Shown: positions 8,425 through 17,693 of the stretch, in pieces
Position numbering within the stretch: position 1 is the stretch's first letter
Layout: the number at the start of each line of letters is the position of its first letter
Assembly (NCBI GenBank): GCA_017560095.1
Contig: JAFYOU010000013.1
Span: forward strand, 1-45,993
Source of the DNA: Candidatus Gastranaerophilales bacterium
GTDB taxonomy: Bacteria; Cyanobacteriota; Vampirovibrionia; Gastranaerophilales; Gastranaerophilaceae
Direction: 5' to 3'
DNA length: 45,993 nucleotides
Position numbers and translations under genes: made by a program
The notes under the pieces: generated by a model
The model's database searches: none
What the model saw: only the letters and a program-made list of their open reading frames with translations
What the model was told of the DNA's origin: nothing

Positions 8425-10614
8425 ATGAATTTAGAAAAAATGTTAATTGAAAGTGTTAAAAAAAACACTCCTGATTATATAAAAGAAGATAAAATTTTTA
8501 ATTATAACGATAAAAACGCTTTTACTTTTAAATTAACAAAAGAAATCGTTGAAAAATTAGACCTTAAAACTTGGTTTGCTGGATACAAAAAAGAAGCGCT
8601 TGTGTCAACAGCAGGTATTCGCGGCCCACAAAATATCGTATATCCACATGATACCAGATTCCCAATTAATACAATTGGAATTACATTAGCAACATTGGCT
8701 AAAGCATTAGTTTTAAAAGAAAAATATCCAAATCAAAATTTAGTTAAACTTGTTGGTTGCGAAGTAAGATATAATTCAAAAACATATTTAGATATTATTG
8801 CCAGAATTCAAGGAGCATTAGGAATAAGAACCTTAACTCCAACAAATCGTCAAACAATTCCGATTTGGCTTGCTTCATTTTTAGCATTCAAATTAGATCT
8901 TGTTGGAGCAGAATATATCACAAGTTCTCATGGAATTTCAGTTAAAAACGCAACAAAAGATTTAAACAATCAAGGAAGCCAATTTCTTCCAAATGAAAGC
9001 ATTGAATTTGTTAATAAAATTGAGCAAATTTTTGCTGAAGTTGATGAAAAAGGTTTTTATGAAATTGAATTTTGTGCTTCAAATGATTCATTAATTGATG
9101 AAGTTGCAATGGAAAAATTAAACAACGGAATTGATTTATATTGCAAATATCTTAAAGCAGGCGTTGCTAATAACAAAAATTTAACTGCAATTAAGAGTTT
9201 CGATAAAAAAATTGTAATTGATTCGGTTGGCGGATGTGCTTATAATTCTTTATCAAAAATTTTATCTCAACTCGAAATCGATAAAACTTTTGTTTGGCTA
9301 AATAAAGAAGAAGATCCATTTTTCCATGGTATCGGCAAAGACACTAAGAATGGAACATTTTATGATTGGTCGCTAGATGTAACAGTTTTAGCTAAAGACA
9401 ACAATGGAAAGGAGTATTTTCCCGTTGTTAAATCACTAAACTATGGTGAAATTTTAAAAGACTATCCGCTTAATACTGTTGTATTAATTACAGACCCAGA
9501 CCACGACAGATTAAACATTGTTCAAATTGTTTCTGCCGATAAAAAAGAAGCTGTAATTAAAGCAGGTGTTGATTATGTTGAACTAGATGAAAATCGAATT
9601 CTTTGTGTATTTAGCGCAAATCAATCATTCTTAATGATTATGGATTATTGGAATTCCTCATTAGATAAAAATTCAAACAGCCAATATTTCATGATTAAAA
9701 CAACCGCAAGTTCAAAAGCTTGGGATGAATGGGCAAAATCAAAAGAAATTAAAATAATAAACACTCCTGTTGGATTTAAAGAAATTGCTGGAGCTGTTAA
9801 AAAAATTGAAGCTCAATACGAAAAAAATGTTGAAAATATAACAATTTATGATGTATTCAATAAAAAAGTTGAACTAGGAGCTAACCCTAGAATGATTTTT
9901 GGTGGCGAAGAATCAGGAGGCATGATTATTGGCGCAATTGAACCAATTAAATCATTAGGTGGTAGAATTGCTCTTGCCATGAGAGAAAAATCAGCAACCG
10001 AAGCAATAATTGTTGCAAGTGCATTAGTTTCATCAATTAATACAACGCTTGTTGAACATTTGCAAAAAATTTATGATGAAAATAATATCATTTCTCGCTA
10101 TGACGTTAGAGTAGATATTGCATACTATAACGAATCTGAACCAGATATTAACAAATTAAAAGAAGCAAAAGTGCTTGGCGAAGCAAAAAGAACAAAAAAT
10201 GACATATTCTATTTGGCTTTAGCTATGGCAAAACTTGAAGGAAAAATCAATCTTGAAAACATTAAAGAAATTCTATCTTCAACATTCCCATCATTAAATT
10301 TTTCTAATTTATTAGATGTCATTTTTGTTGGAGATGGAACATATTTAGATTTTGAAGATAAATTTGTTGAAATTCGCCCTTCTGGAACCGATGCAAAAAC
10401 CAAAGCATATGCTGGCGGAGACAATAAAGAACTTCTAATTAATTTTGCTGACAGTTTAGGCAACTATAGTGGCGAATTAAATGAAACTTATAAAAAATAT
10501 ATAAACGAAAAATATGTTGATGATTGCAAAGAAAATTCATTTGCGGTTTACGAAAAATATTCAACTAAAGATGAAGACAATCGTCAATTCAGTATTCCTA
10601 ACTACAAATTTTAA
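8425..10614 (+). CDS. Phosphohexomutase (phosphoglucomutase/phosphomannomutase superfamily)
   Basis: 729 aa, longer than the usual 450-580 aa. All four family signatures can be seen. STAGIRG at 61-67 matches the N-terminal substrate loop. The catalytic serine loop is TSSHG with Ser168, where the family has TASHN. The metal loop is TDPDHDRLN. The sugar loop is FGGEESGG, and the phosphate loop near the C-terminus is EIRPSGTDAKTKAY. It should move phosphate between C1 and C6 of a hexose or hexosamine in the cytoplasm, feeding glycogen or cell-wall precursors; the exact substrate cannot be read from the sequence. lysS follows 15 bp downstream. Confidence 0.85.
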   Translation: MNLEKMLIESVKKNTPDYIKEDKIFNYNDKNAFTFKLTKEIVEKLDLKTWFAGYKKEALVSTAGIRGPQNIVYPHDTRFPINTIGITLATLAKALVLKEKYPNQNLVKLVGCEVRYNSKTYLDIIARIQGALGIRTLTPTNRQTIPIWLASFLAFKLDLVGAEYITSSHGISVKNATKDLNNQGSQFLPNESIEFVNKIEQIFAEVDEKGFYEIEFCASNDSLIDEVAMEKLNNGIDLYCKYLKAGVANNKNLTAIKSFDKKIVIDSVGGCAYNSLSKILSQLEIDKTFVWLNKEEDPFFHGIGKDTKNGTFYDWSLDVTVLAKDNNGKEYFPVVKSLNYGEILKDYPLNTVVLITDPDHDRLNIVQIVSADKKEAVIKAGVDYVELDENRILCVFSANQSFLMIMDYWNSSLDKNSNSQYFMIKTTASSKAWDEWAKSKEIKIINTPVGFKEIAGAVKKIEAQYEKNVENITIYDVFNKKVELGANPRMIFGGEESGGMIIGAIEPIKSLGGRIALAMREKSATEAIIVASALVSSINTTLVEHLQKIYDENNIISRYDVRVDIAYYNESEPDINKLKEAKVLGEAKRTKNDIFYLALAMAKLEGKINLENIKEILSSTFPSLNFSNLLDVIFVGDGTYLDFEDKFVEIRPSGTDAKTKAYAGGDNKELLINFADSLGNYSGELNETYKKYINEKYVDDCKENSFAVYEKYSTKDEDNRQFSIPNYKF

Positions 10615-10629
10615 CTAAGGAGAATATAC

Positions 10630-12120
10630 ATGGAAACTATCAACCAAAGCACTTCTCAAGGCGTTCGAGAAGGAAGAATTCAAAAATTAACAGATTTAGT
10701 TGATATGGGAGTAAATCCATATCCTTACACATTTGATAAAACAGCAAATGCTCAAACTCTTCAAGAAAAATATAAAGATCTTGAAGCTGGAGTTGAAACT
10801 GAGGATGTTTATAGCGTTGCAGGCCGTGTTATGGCAATTAGAAACACAGGAATGTTTATTGATTTAATGGATTCAACAGGAAAAATTCAAATTTTTTCAC
10901 ATAAACAAAATTTATCAGAAGATAAATTAAAAGTTTTAAAATTAATCGATATGGGAGATATTGTTGGATTCACTGGCACAATCAGAAGAACTCCTCGTGG
11001 AGAATTATCTATTAAAGCAACAGAATTAAAACTTTTATCAAAATCATTGCTTCCATTACCAGAAAAATTCCATGGTTTATCTGATGTTGAAATTCGTTAT
11101 CGACAAAGATACCTTGATATGATTGTTAATCAAGATGTTAGAGAAACATTCAAAAAAAGAAGCTTAATTATTCAAAAAATTAGAGAATTTTTAACTCGTG
11201 ACGGATTTAGCGAAGTTGAAACACCAATTCTTCAAAGTGCAGCATCTGGAGCTAACGCAAGACCATTTTACACACACCATAATGCATTAGAGATGGATTT
11301 AAAATTAAGAATTGCACCTGAATTATACCTAAAAAGATTAATTGTTGGCGGAGTATCAGAAAGAGTTTTTGAAATCGGCAAAAACTTTAGAAACGAAGGT
11401 ATAGACACTCGCCATAATCCAGAATTTACCATGATTGAATTATATCAAGCATACGCTGATTATAATGACATGATGACTTTAACTGAAAATATGGTGGCTT
11501 ATGTTGCTCAAGAAGTTTTAGGAACAACAAAAATCCAATATGGCGAACATGAAATCGATTTAACCCCACCATGGGATAGAAAAACAATGTTGGGTTCAAT
11601 TAAAGAAACTACAGGTGTAGACTTTATGGAAGTTTATACCGCTCAAGAAGCAATCGAATTAGCCAAAAGCATAGGAGTTCATGTTGAAGACAATATGAAC
11701 TGGGGTCAAGTTGTTGAAACTGTATTTGAAGAAAAAATTGAACCAAGCTTAATTCAACCATGCCACATTATTGATTACCCTCGTGAAGTTTCGCCATTAG
11801 CAAAAGTTCATAGAGATAATGACAGACTAACAGAACGTTTTGAAACAAGAGTTAATGGCTGGGAAATAGCAAATGCATTTTCTGAATTATCTGACCCAAT
11901 TGATCAACGTCAGCGCTTTGAAGCTCAAGCATTAGCAAAAGCAAATGGAGACGAAGAAGCAATGGAAATTGATGAAGATTTCATTTGCGCTCTTGAATAT
12001 GGAATGCCTCCAACAGGCGGTATGGGCATGGGAATTGACAGATTGGTTATGCTTTTAACTAATTCCCCATCAATTCGTGACGTAATCGCATTTCCAACAA
12101 TGCGCCAAATTAATAAGTAG
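10630..12120 (+). CDS. lysS: Lysyl-tRNA synthetase, class II
   Basis: 496 aa, the normal length. An N-terminal OB-fold anticodon-binding domain (about 60-150, AGRVMAIRNTGMFIDLMD) precedes the class II catalytic core. Motif 1 is around GFSEVETPILQ, motif 2 is FRNEGIDTRHNPEFTMIE, and motif 3 is GMGMGIDRLVMLLT near the C-terminus. It charges tRNA-Lys with lysine. The ATG follows a strong ribosome site (AAGGAG) and starts 15 bp after the phosphohexomutase gene, so the two are probably co-transcribed. Confidence 0.97.
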   Translation: METINQSTSQGVREGRIQKLTDLVDMGVNPYPYTFDKTANAQTLQEKYKDLEAGVETEDVYSVAGRVMAIRNTGMFIDLMDSTGKIQIFSHKQNLSEDKLKVLKLIDMGDIVGFTGTIRRTPRGELSIKATELKLLSKSLLPLPEKFHGLSDVEIRYRQRYLDMIVNQDVRETFKKRSLIIQKIREFLTRDGFSEVETPILQSAASGANARPFYTHHNALEMDLKLRIAPELYLKRLIVGGVSERVFEIGKNFRNEGIDTRHNPEFTMIELYQAYADYNDMMTLTENMVAYVAQEVLGTTKIQYGEHEIDLTPPWDRKTMLGSIKETTGVDFMEVYTAQEAIELAKSIGVHVEDNMNWGQVVETVFEEKIEPSLIQPCHIIDYPREVSPLAKVHRDNDRLTERFETRVNGWEIANAFSELSDPIDQRQRFEAQALAKANGDEEAMEIDEDFICALEYGMPPTGGMGMGIDRLVMLLTNSPSIRDVIAFPTMRQINK

Positions 12121-12140
12121 ATTGCACAAGGGGTTTATTT

Positions 12141-12881
12141 ATGGAAAACAAAATGAAAAGAAATGTAATTTGCATCAAATGGGGTACAAAGTTTGGTGCA
12201 GATTATGTCAATCGCCTTTATAAAATGGTAGAAAAGAATTTAACTCTTCCGCACAGATTTGTTTGTTTTACAGATAAATCCGAAGGAATTGTGGAAGGTG
12301 TTGAAATAAGACCACTACCCGAATTGAATGATGATGGAATTCCCGATAAAGCTTGGAAAAAACTTGGGCTATTTACAGATAAACTTGCTGACTTAGAAGG
12401 TGAAGCGCTTTTTCTTGACTTAGATATAATCATTCGCGATAACATTGATTGCTTTTTTGAAAAAGAAGGTGAATTTTATATCATCAAAGACTGGGATTTC
12501 CCAAATGATATTATAGGCAATTCGTCAGTATTTAAATTTAACGTTAAAAAACATGCTGATATTATTGAAAACTTCTACAAAGAAGGACTTGATATTAGAA
12601 AAAGATACAAAAATGAACAAGCATTTTTATCTCACCAAATGAATAATAAAGGAATTTTAAAATATTGGAATAAAGGCTGGTGTGTAAGCTTCAAAAGGAA
12701 TTGTTTACAGCCATTCCCACTTAACTTTTTCTTAGAACCAAAAGACCCAATTGATGCCAAAATTTTAATTTTCCACGGACGTCCAACTCCAGAACAAGCT
12801 TACCATGGCTTTATGGGTAAAGGCGGCTTAAGATATGTAAAACCAACCAAATGGTTAGATAAATATTGGGAAAGAAATTAA
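12141..12881 (+). CDS. Putative glycosyltransferase (DxD motif)
   Basis: 246 aa. The N-terminus (CIKWGTKFGADYVNRLY) and the LFLDLDIIIRDNI segment, which contains a DxD metal/nucleotide-sugar motif, resemble GT-A fold transferases of the GT8 kind. HRFVCFTD before it and the C-terminal IFHGRPTPEQAYHG, rich in histidine, fit the same type. It probably adds a sugar to a surface polysaccharide or lipid, but donor and acceptor are unknown. It lies 20 bp after lysS and ends at a strong terminator, so it closes this transcription unit. Confidence 0.65.
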   Translation: MENKMKRNVICIKWGTKFGADYVNRLYKMVEKNLTLPHRFVCFTDKSEGIVEGVEIRPLPELNDDGIPDKAWKKLGLFTDKLADLEGEALFLDLDIIIRDNIDCFFEKEGEFYIIKDWDFPNDIIGNSSVFKFNVKKHADIIENFYKEGLDIRKRYKNEQAFLSHQMNNKGILKYWNKGWCVSFKRNCLQPFPLNFFLEPKDPIDAKILIFHGRPTPEQAYHGFMGKGGLRYVKPTKWLDKYWERN

Positions 12882-12914
12882 AGAAAAAAGAGAGGCACTC
12901 CTCTCTTTTTTCTT
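12881..12914 (+). terminator. Terminator of the phosphohexomutase-lysS-glycosyltransferase unit
   Basis: A perfect 15-bp stem (12881-12895 with 12900-12914) around the 4-nt loop CACT. The 3' arm reads CCTCTCTTTTTTCTT. The stem begins within the stop codon and ends two bases into the next promoter's -35 box. Confidence 0.85.
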
Positions 12915-12944
12915 GACTATAATTTTTGGTTATTGTATTATAAT
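12913..12944 (+). promoter_or_regulatory. Promoter of the structured RNA/tRNA-Leu unit
   Basis: TTGACT at 12913-12918 and TATTAT at 12936-12941 are separated by 17 bp; an overlapping TATAAT at 12939-12944 is an alternative -10. Transcription would begin near 12949-12952, just before the GC-rich element that starts at 12954. Confidence 0.65.
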
Positions 12945-12953
12945 AAAGCAATT

Positions 12954-13035
12954 GGGCCTGTGGCACTCTGCCGACGAGAAAGACTGAATGTCTTTCGAGG
13001 AGAGGGGATAAGCAAAGCGGTTCCTTCGCCACAGA
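12954..13035 (+). ncRNA. Unidentified structured RNA candidate upstream of tRNA-Leu
   Basis: This ~82-nt block is GC-rich in a very AT-rich setting and starts directly after a promoter. It can close on itself with CTGTGGC (12958-12964) pairing with GCCACAG (13029-13035). Inside, GAAAGAC and GTCTTTC form a hairpin around TGAAT, flanked by CTCT/AGAG, and GGGA can pair with TTCC around AAGCAAAGC. Its first 11 bases, GGGCCTGTGGC, are identical to the start of the tRNA-Leu gene downstream, but it has no anticodon or T arm. No terminator separates it from the tRNA, so both may come from one transcript. I could not match it to SRP RNA, 6S RNA, RNase P RNA or a common riboswitch. Confidence 0.45.
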
Positions 13036-13071
13036 TACTCAAAACAAGTTGAAAATTAAATACAAACTAAT

Positions 13072-13152
13072 GGGCCTGTGGCGAAATTGGTAGACGCACT
13101 AGATTTAGGATCTAGCGCCTTCGGTGTGAGAGTTCGAGTCTCTCCGGGCCCA
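13072..13152 (+). tRNA. tRNA-Leu (anticodon TAG)
   Basis: The acceptor stem GGGCCTG pairs with CGGGCCC (one G-T pair), followed by discriminator A. The anticodon stem CTAGA/TCTAG encloses the loop TTTAGGA, giving TAG. A long variable arm (CGCCTTCGGTG) and the T arm AGAG-TTCGAGT-CTCT fit leucine. No CCA is encoded. Confidence 0.96.
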
Positions 13153-13162
13153 AATAAAAAAA

Positions 13163-13187
13163 GAACCCCAGCAGGGGTTCTTTTTTT
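13163..13187 (+). terminator. Terminator after tRNA-Leu
   Basis: GAACCCC (13163-13169) pairs with GGGGTTC (13174-13180) around AGCA and is followed by seven T residues. Confidence 0.9.
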
Positions 13188-13298
13188 ATTCCATCAAAAG
13201 CTACGTCTTAGCTCGCATACTGCTTTGTTTCCAAAGCTCATATTCACTCATTCAAGAACCAAAGCATTACTAGCCTGACTTATTTAGGCTCAAATTCA

Positions 13299-13321
13299 AA
13301 AGAGGGCTTCTCACCCTCTTT
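13299..13321 (-). terminator. Possible terminator of the prepilin operon
   Basis: AAAGAGGG and CCCTCTTT form an 8-bp stem with a 7-nt loop, 16 bp after the last pilin stop codon. The T-run on the - strand is short, so termination is likely but not certain. Confidence 0.5.
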
Positions 13322-13336
13322 ATGATACCTTAACAA

Positions 13337-15955
13337 CTACCAAGTGATTATGACTGCGCCATTACCACCTTGGAAAAATGTAGGAGAAGGAAATTCTGGA
13401 TAATTGTCAAATCTCTTGTCTGTAGGATTATAAGGCCTATATATAAGAGCTCTATTACGAAAATCGCTAATTGGAGTTGAAGAATTTAAATAAACTCTAT
13501 TACCAGGTAATACACCAACACCCGAAACAGAATTTAAACCTTGAGCACCTCTGCCAGCGCCTAGCCCTATTACTTTCGACATGCCAGTTACTGCTCTGCT
13601 ATTTTCAAAATTACTTGTTTTTATATATGTTGCTTGGATTTGCGAGCTTACACCATATGCACCTCGAAACCCGCAACATGTATCAAGTTTTCTTGCATTA
13701 GGATCAGTCGGATCCGAACCTGGTGCGTAACAATCACCAGTTGTTTGGTAAGACCAACACAAATCATATTTATACGTAGAAAGATTGGATCTTCCTCCTT
13801 TTCCTCCAGGAGCAACAACTAACGAATCAGTATATTTTTTATTAAATTCTCTTAAATTAGAAACATTACAATTAAATTCATTTTCTTCACTTGGCACACA
13901 AGTCTTAATTGTTGTATCGCCACCACTTGGTGCTGTTTTAGCTCTCTTTTCTGTAATAGTAACAGCGCTTTTAAAGTTTTCCCATTTGCCGCCATCACCT
14001 AATTCAATTGCAATTCTATTTTTAATCAAAGGAATAACTTTATGAACATAAACTCCTGGTTCACCGGACGTACCATATTTTAAACTATTATATGCGTATG
14101 GAACAGACCAAGTAAAAATGTGATGATATGTCTTACTACTGCCCGCAGTCAAACCTGTGCCATTTACATCAACTCCATGTGCAGCCATAACTCCATCACC
14201 AGGACAAGCCATGTTGCCCCCTGTAATTGGCTTTGTGCACACCGGCTGTTCTATTGTGCCATCTGCTTTCTTTTTTATTGTTACAATATAATCAAAATTA
14301 CATGCTCCATTTTTAACGCAATTTGTAGTACCCCAAGGATGCGTATGGTCAACATAACCTGGATCATTCGGCCCTACACCTTCAACTTGTAAAGGCATAT
14401 CACCACCCATCAATCGCACCATATTCCATTTTTCAGGAGCCTGCAAACCTGTTCCTAAAACATTAGTATACTGCAAGAGTTGTTCGGGCATCACCCTAAT
14501 ACCATTTTGTCTTCTATCGACCTTAACATTTATTGAGCCATCATATATATTCAGCACGATATAATTTCTATCTGCAAGGCTAGAGTTACGATTTTTTCCG
14601 TCAAAAATTTCATAATATTGTTTTTTAAACAAATCTGGCTCATTTTTTATAGTTACAATTTCATCATCATTCCAGCCATTAGCTTTAGTGCCGACTATAG
14701 CTCTAAATCTTGCAGCCAAATCCTTTACAAGATAACCTAGTTCATTATGATTCACATCTTCAAACTCTTCTAGCAAAGTTGCGCTTCCGAAGTCATATAT
14801 TCCTCCACCAGCGCCACCGCCACCAACGGCATGAATTGTTGCATTTTTTACAATATTTGTTGGGTTAAAAAATGCAATAGTTCTATCATCAGTTTTAGGA
14901 ATTTGCCTATCTAAAACCAATTTATTACCATCATACATCCTCTCCCAAGGTACATATTGAACCTTACCACGTCTATTTACAGCAGTATCATATCCAACAA
15001 GGCTATTGTCATCACCGTTAACTATGAAAAAATTATTTCTGCATTCATCAAGCGAATCTCTTTCTTTGCACGCGTTAGGCTTATTCTTATCCTTATAGTT
15101 TGCAAGATGTGTTTGTTGCTGAGCAAACTTCCCTTCAATAACGCGCCAATCAAGACTTAAAGGATTAGTACAAACACTAATTCCTGAAAATACGTAATCA
15201 GAGGCGCAAGGGTTTGATTCACCCTCTTTTAAATCATCATCTAGCACCCATACATTTTTTTGTCCATCTCTATCTCGAAATGAACCTCTTCTATATACAA
15301 CATTTTGATTTTCAATTGAATATCTTCCACCAATAGCAACAGTCTCTGGTTGCCCTGTTGCTTTCCAGATTATATTACCTTTTCCATCAGTAACATCTGT
15401 TCTAGTAAAAGTAACATGTGTTATTTTACCACTAGCGTCTCTGTGTGGAATAACATCTCTAAATTCTTCATACAAAATATGCGCAGGAAGTGCAAAATTT
15501 GGAAAATCCGGAGATTTTTTTGCAGATTTTTCATCAATAATATATGAATAATTAAATATTCCAGAAACCTGTTGTTCCACAGTAGGGTTTTCTACATCCT
15601 GATATCCTATAATATTATGCGGATCGGTTTCATCAATTATAGCTTGTCTCATCTTAAACCCTCTAGTAAGCATAAGCATTTCAGAATTTGTTTTTCTTTC
15701 ATACAAAACAATGCCTTCATTTTTTGTTTCATCTATAGTTTTTTCATAAAAACCCATATCTTGAAGACTATAGATTTCTTTCATGTATACTTCATAGCGT
15801 CCATGACTGTTACCAGTTAAACTTGTACCATATTCCAATCTGTTTGTAATTTTTTTAGTAATGGTTGGAGTTAATGCAACCAAAGCGACAGCCATAACTA
15901 TTAATACAATAATTGCCTCAATAAGAGAAAAACCATTTTTTTTGTTCTTTACCAT
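13337..15955 (-). CDS. Very large prepilin-like protein with glycine-rich C-terminal domain
   Basis: 872 aa. It begins with a class III prepilin leader: MVKNKKNG is cut before FSLIE, Glu at mature position 5, and a ~20-residue hydrophobic helix follows. The rest is far larger than a normal pilin (130-200 aa). It holds a central domain with many cysteine pairs, then glycine-rich stretches (VGGGGAGGG, APGGKGGRSN, LGAGRGAQG) and a terminal GGNGAVIITW. This ending and the glycine clusters resemble the glycine-rich sandwich domains found on phage tail-tip adhesins and other surface proteins. It is the last of three - strand pilin genes and overlaps the previous one by 7 bp. It is likely exported by a type IV pilus or type II secretion machine, perhaps as a tip adhesin. 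Confidence 0.75.
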   Translation of the reverse strand: MVKNKKNGFSLIEAIIVLIVMAVALVALTPTITKKITNRLEYGTSLTGNSHGRYEVYMKEIYSLQDMGFYEKTIDETKNEGIVLYERKTNSEMLMLTRGFKMRQAIIDETDPHNIIGYQDVENPTVEQQVSGIFNYSYIIDEKSAKKSPDFPNFALPAHILYEEFRDVIPHRDASGKITHVTFTRTDVTDGKGNIIWKATGQPETVAIGGRYSIENQNVVYRRGSFRDRDGQKNVWVLDDDLKEGESNPCASDYVFSGISVCTNPLSLDWRVIEGKFAQQQTHLANYKDKNKPNACKERDSLDECRNNFFIVNGDDNSLVGYDTAVNRRGKVQYVPWERMYDGNKLVLDRQIPKTDDRTIAFFNPTNIVKNATIHAVGGGGAGGGIYDFGSATLLEEFEDVNHNELGYLVKDLAARFRAIVGTKANGWNDDEIVTIKNEPDLFKKQYYEIFDGKNRNSSLADRNYIVLNIYDGSINVKVDRRQNGIRVMPEQLLQYTNVLGTGLQAPEKWNMVRLMGGDMPLQVEGVGPNDPGYVDHTHPWGTTNCVKNGACNFDYIVTIKKKADGTIEQPVCTKPITGGNMACPGDGVMAAHGVDVNGTGLTAGSSKTYHHIFTWSVPYAYNSLKYGTSGEPGVYVHKVIPLIKNRIAIELGDGGKWENFKSAVTITEKRAKTAPSGGDTTIKTCVPSEENEFNCNVSNLREFNKKYTDSLVVAPGGKGGRSNLSTYKYDLCWSYQTTGDCYAPGSDPTDPNARKLDTCCGFRGAYGVSSQIQATYIKTSNFENSRAVTGMSKVIGLGAGRGAQGLNSVSGVGVLPGNRVYLNSSTPISDFRNRALIYRPYNPTDKRFDNYPEFPSPTFFQGGNGAVIITW

Positions 15956-17037
15956 AATATTAAAACAGCTCCATTCTTGCCCAAATTACCAAATTCGTTA
16001 TTTATTAAAAATTGTATCAATGTTGAATTTCTATCCCTTGAAATTGCATAAAGCAATATTTTTTTAAACAACGTTTTATAAACATCAAGGCGAAGATATT
16101 GGAAACCTTGTGTTTCGCCAATAGCTTGTTTTTCTGTAGTATATGAAGAATCCAATAAATCAAAAGCCAACCTATAATCAGCTCCATCAACAGTATAAAC
16201 CAAACTATGATTTTCTTCTGCACTAGGATATACACCAGGAATAATTGAACTTTTTGTTGCAATTACTCCAGTACCAGAAATGCTAAATTTGGTACTTAAA
16301 TCATTAAAAGATATTAATTCGGGTTCAATATCTCCAAATTCATTTAAAATATCACAACCTATTATTTGAATTTGTTTTTCTATATTTTGTGTACCTGGAA
16401 TTGCTTTTTCTACAATCACGCAACCTTCCTGGCTCCCATGACCACTTCTGCAATCGCCTTCACTTATCAAATGACAAGTTTTGATGTTGTCTGGAGCTAA
16501 TCCATTGCTCAAAACATTACCCCCAGAAGCAGCAATAATCTCTGCAGAAGCACTATCACTATAAACGACAGTCGGACTGTAATCACTTAGTCCACAACCA
16601 TAAGCACATGGCACTTCAATTTTTAAACTATTAGATATAAGTGGATTTTGAGATGTTTTAGTTTGCCCTACAGCTCTCTTAAACTGATCTGGACCCTCAT
16701 AAAACAAGCCGCCAGAACCAATTGCAGCAATAAAAAAATGTGCAGGTCTATGGTCCAATTCAAAAGTGCATTGGTTACCGGAAACCTTATATTCATCCAT
16801 GTTTTCAAATTCTAAATTATTAACCAAAGGAGGGCAAGCTCTTTCATCGCACCTCATTTGATATAATTGGCCATCATCACCCCTCCAGCAAGCATACTGT
16901 CCTTTAATTGCTGTTTTCTTAATGTCAGGTTTTGACTGAGTTAATACTGGTGTGACAGCCATCATAGCTATTGTTACTATAAGCATAGCTATTATCATTT
17001 CTATAATTGTAAAAGCTTTTTTTGTATTTTCTACCAT
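15949..17037 (-). CDS. Prepilin-like protein with cysteine-rich body
   Basis: 362 aa from the ATG at 17037. That start gives MVENTKKA, the cleavage site before FTIIE, and a hydrophobic helix (MIIAMLIVTIAMMAV). A longer frame upstream would add 19 residues without pilin-leader character and is rejected. The mature part carries several cysteines (YACWRGDDGQLYQMRCDERACPP, CAYGCG, CRSGHG), suggesting disulfides formed outside the cytoplasm, plus short glycine clusters (AAIGSGGLF, AASGGNV). It ends in GKNGAVLILW, matching the ends of its operon partners. It overlaps the upstream gene by 7 bp and the downstream gene by 7 bp. Confidence 0.75.
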   Translation of the reverse strand: MVENTKKAFTIIEMIIAMLIVTIAMMAVTPVLTQSKPDIKKTAIKGQYACWRGDDGQLYQMRCDERACPPLVNNLEFENMDEYKVSGNQCTFELDHRPAHFFIAAIGSGGLFYEGPDQFKRAVGQTKTSQNPLISNSLKIEVPCAYGCGLSDYSPTVVYSDSASAEIIAASGGNVLSNGLAPDNIKTCHLISEGDCRSGHGSQEGCVIVEKAIPGTQNIEKQIQIIGCDILNEFGDIEPELISFNDLSTKFSISGTGVIATKSSIIPGVYPSAEENHSLVYTVDGADYRLAFDLLDSSYTTEKQAIGETQGFQYLRLDVYKTLFKKILLYAISRDRNSTLIQFLINNEFGNLGKNGAVLILW

Positions 17038-17693
17038 GATATGTATGCTGCCCCCATGGTTCCAGCTTGTGTCGCATCTCCGCCAAAGCCACAACCATTT
17101 TCATCACTTGTTCTATCGCCCTTCAGCTGCTCAAGAACCCTACCATCTTCGTTTTCATTTATAGCAGCAAGTTCATTGTTTGCGCTACCCCCTCGTGCAG
17201 ATTCTATTAAAATCCAACCACCGTATATGCCGCTTTCACAAGTAGATTCTTCTGGGGCTGAACCATTAGTTTTATAATCTGCACTTGAAGGACATACATA
17301 CAACGCTGTAGTACCACCATTTTGTCCAGGGTTGCCACCAGGTCCCAAAACAACTCTATACACCCCGTTCATAGATGGAATTGCAAGATTTACAACCTCT
17401 CCTGCAGCACCACCCTTGCTATCAGATGTAGTACCACCTCCAGCACCACCGCCAACTAGAGTAATTTCAACAAAATCTGCTCTATCCTCATCCCTTATTA
17501 AAAAATCATAAAAAGACTTGCTTGGCACTGGGTCTTGTGCGCAATGGTAGCTATACCCGCCATCTATTCTGCTAGGATGTGTTCTTTCTGTTTTTGTTTT
17601 CTGATACACAACGGATGTAGTTGCTGCCATTAAAACCATAATCGCTACCAACGTTATAAGTAATTCTATTATCGAAAATCCGCTTTTTTGCAA
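17031..17693 (-). CDS. Prepilin-like protein with glycine-rich domain; probable TTG start
   Basis: 220 aa if begun at the TTG at 17693, which gives the short leader MQKSG cut before FSIIE. An ATG at 17738 would add MYIIIIIISIVGIFR, a hydrophobic stretch that does not suit a pilin leader; GGGA lies 8 bases before the TTG. The mature protein has the pilin helix and then a glycine-rich domain: VEITLVGGGAGGG, GGAAGEVV, VVLGPGGNPGQNGG and ARGGSANN, closing with GCGFGGDATQAGTMGAAYISW. This spacing is typical of glycine-rich sandwich domains. It is the first gene of the three-gene pilin operon. Confidence 0.7.
   Translation of the reverse strand: MQKSGFSIIELLITLVAIMVLMAATTSVVYQKTKTERTHPSRIDGGYSYHCAQDPVPSKSFYDFLIRDEDRADFVEITLVGGGAGGGTTSDSKGGAAGEVVNLAIPSMNGVYRVVLGPGGNPGQNGGTTALYVCPSSADYKTNGSAPEESTCESGIYGGWILIESARGGSANNELAAINENEDGRVLEQLKGDRTSDENGCGFGGDATQAGTMGAAYISW

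Noticed and set aside
12954-13035. A second tRNA-Leu copy
   Set aside because: Only the first 11 bases match; there is no anticodon arm, T arm or matching acceptor 3' strand.
13078-13278. A 66-residue open frame over tRNA-Leu
   Set aside because: It reads through the tRNA and its terminator and has no ribosome site.
13471-16067. Several + strand open frames antisense to the prepilin genes
   Set aside because: They have no ribosome sites and low-complexity products, and are explained by the pilin codons on the other strand.
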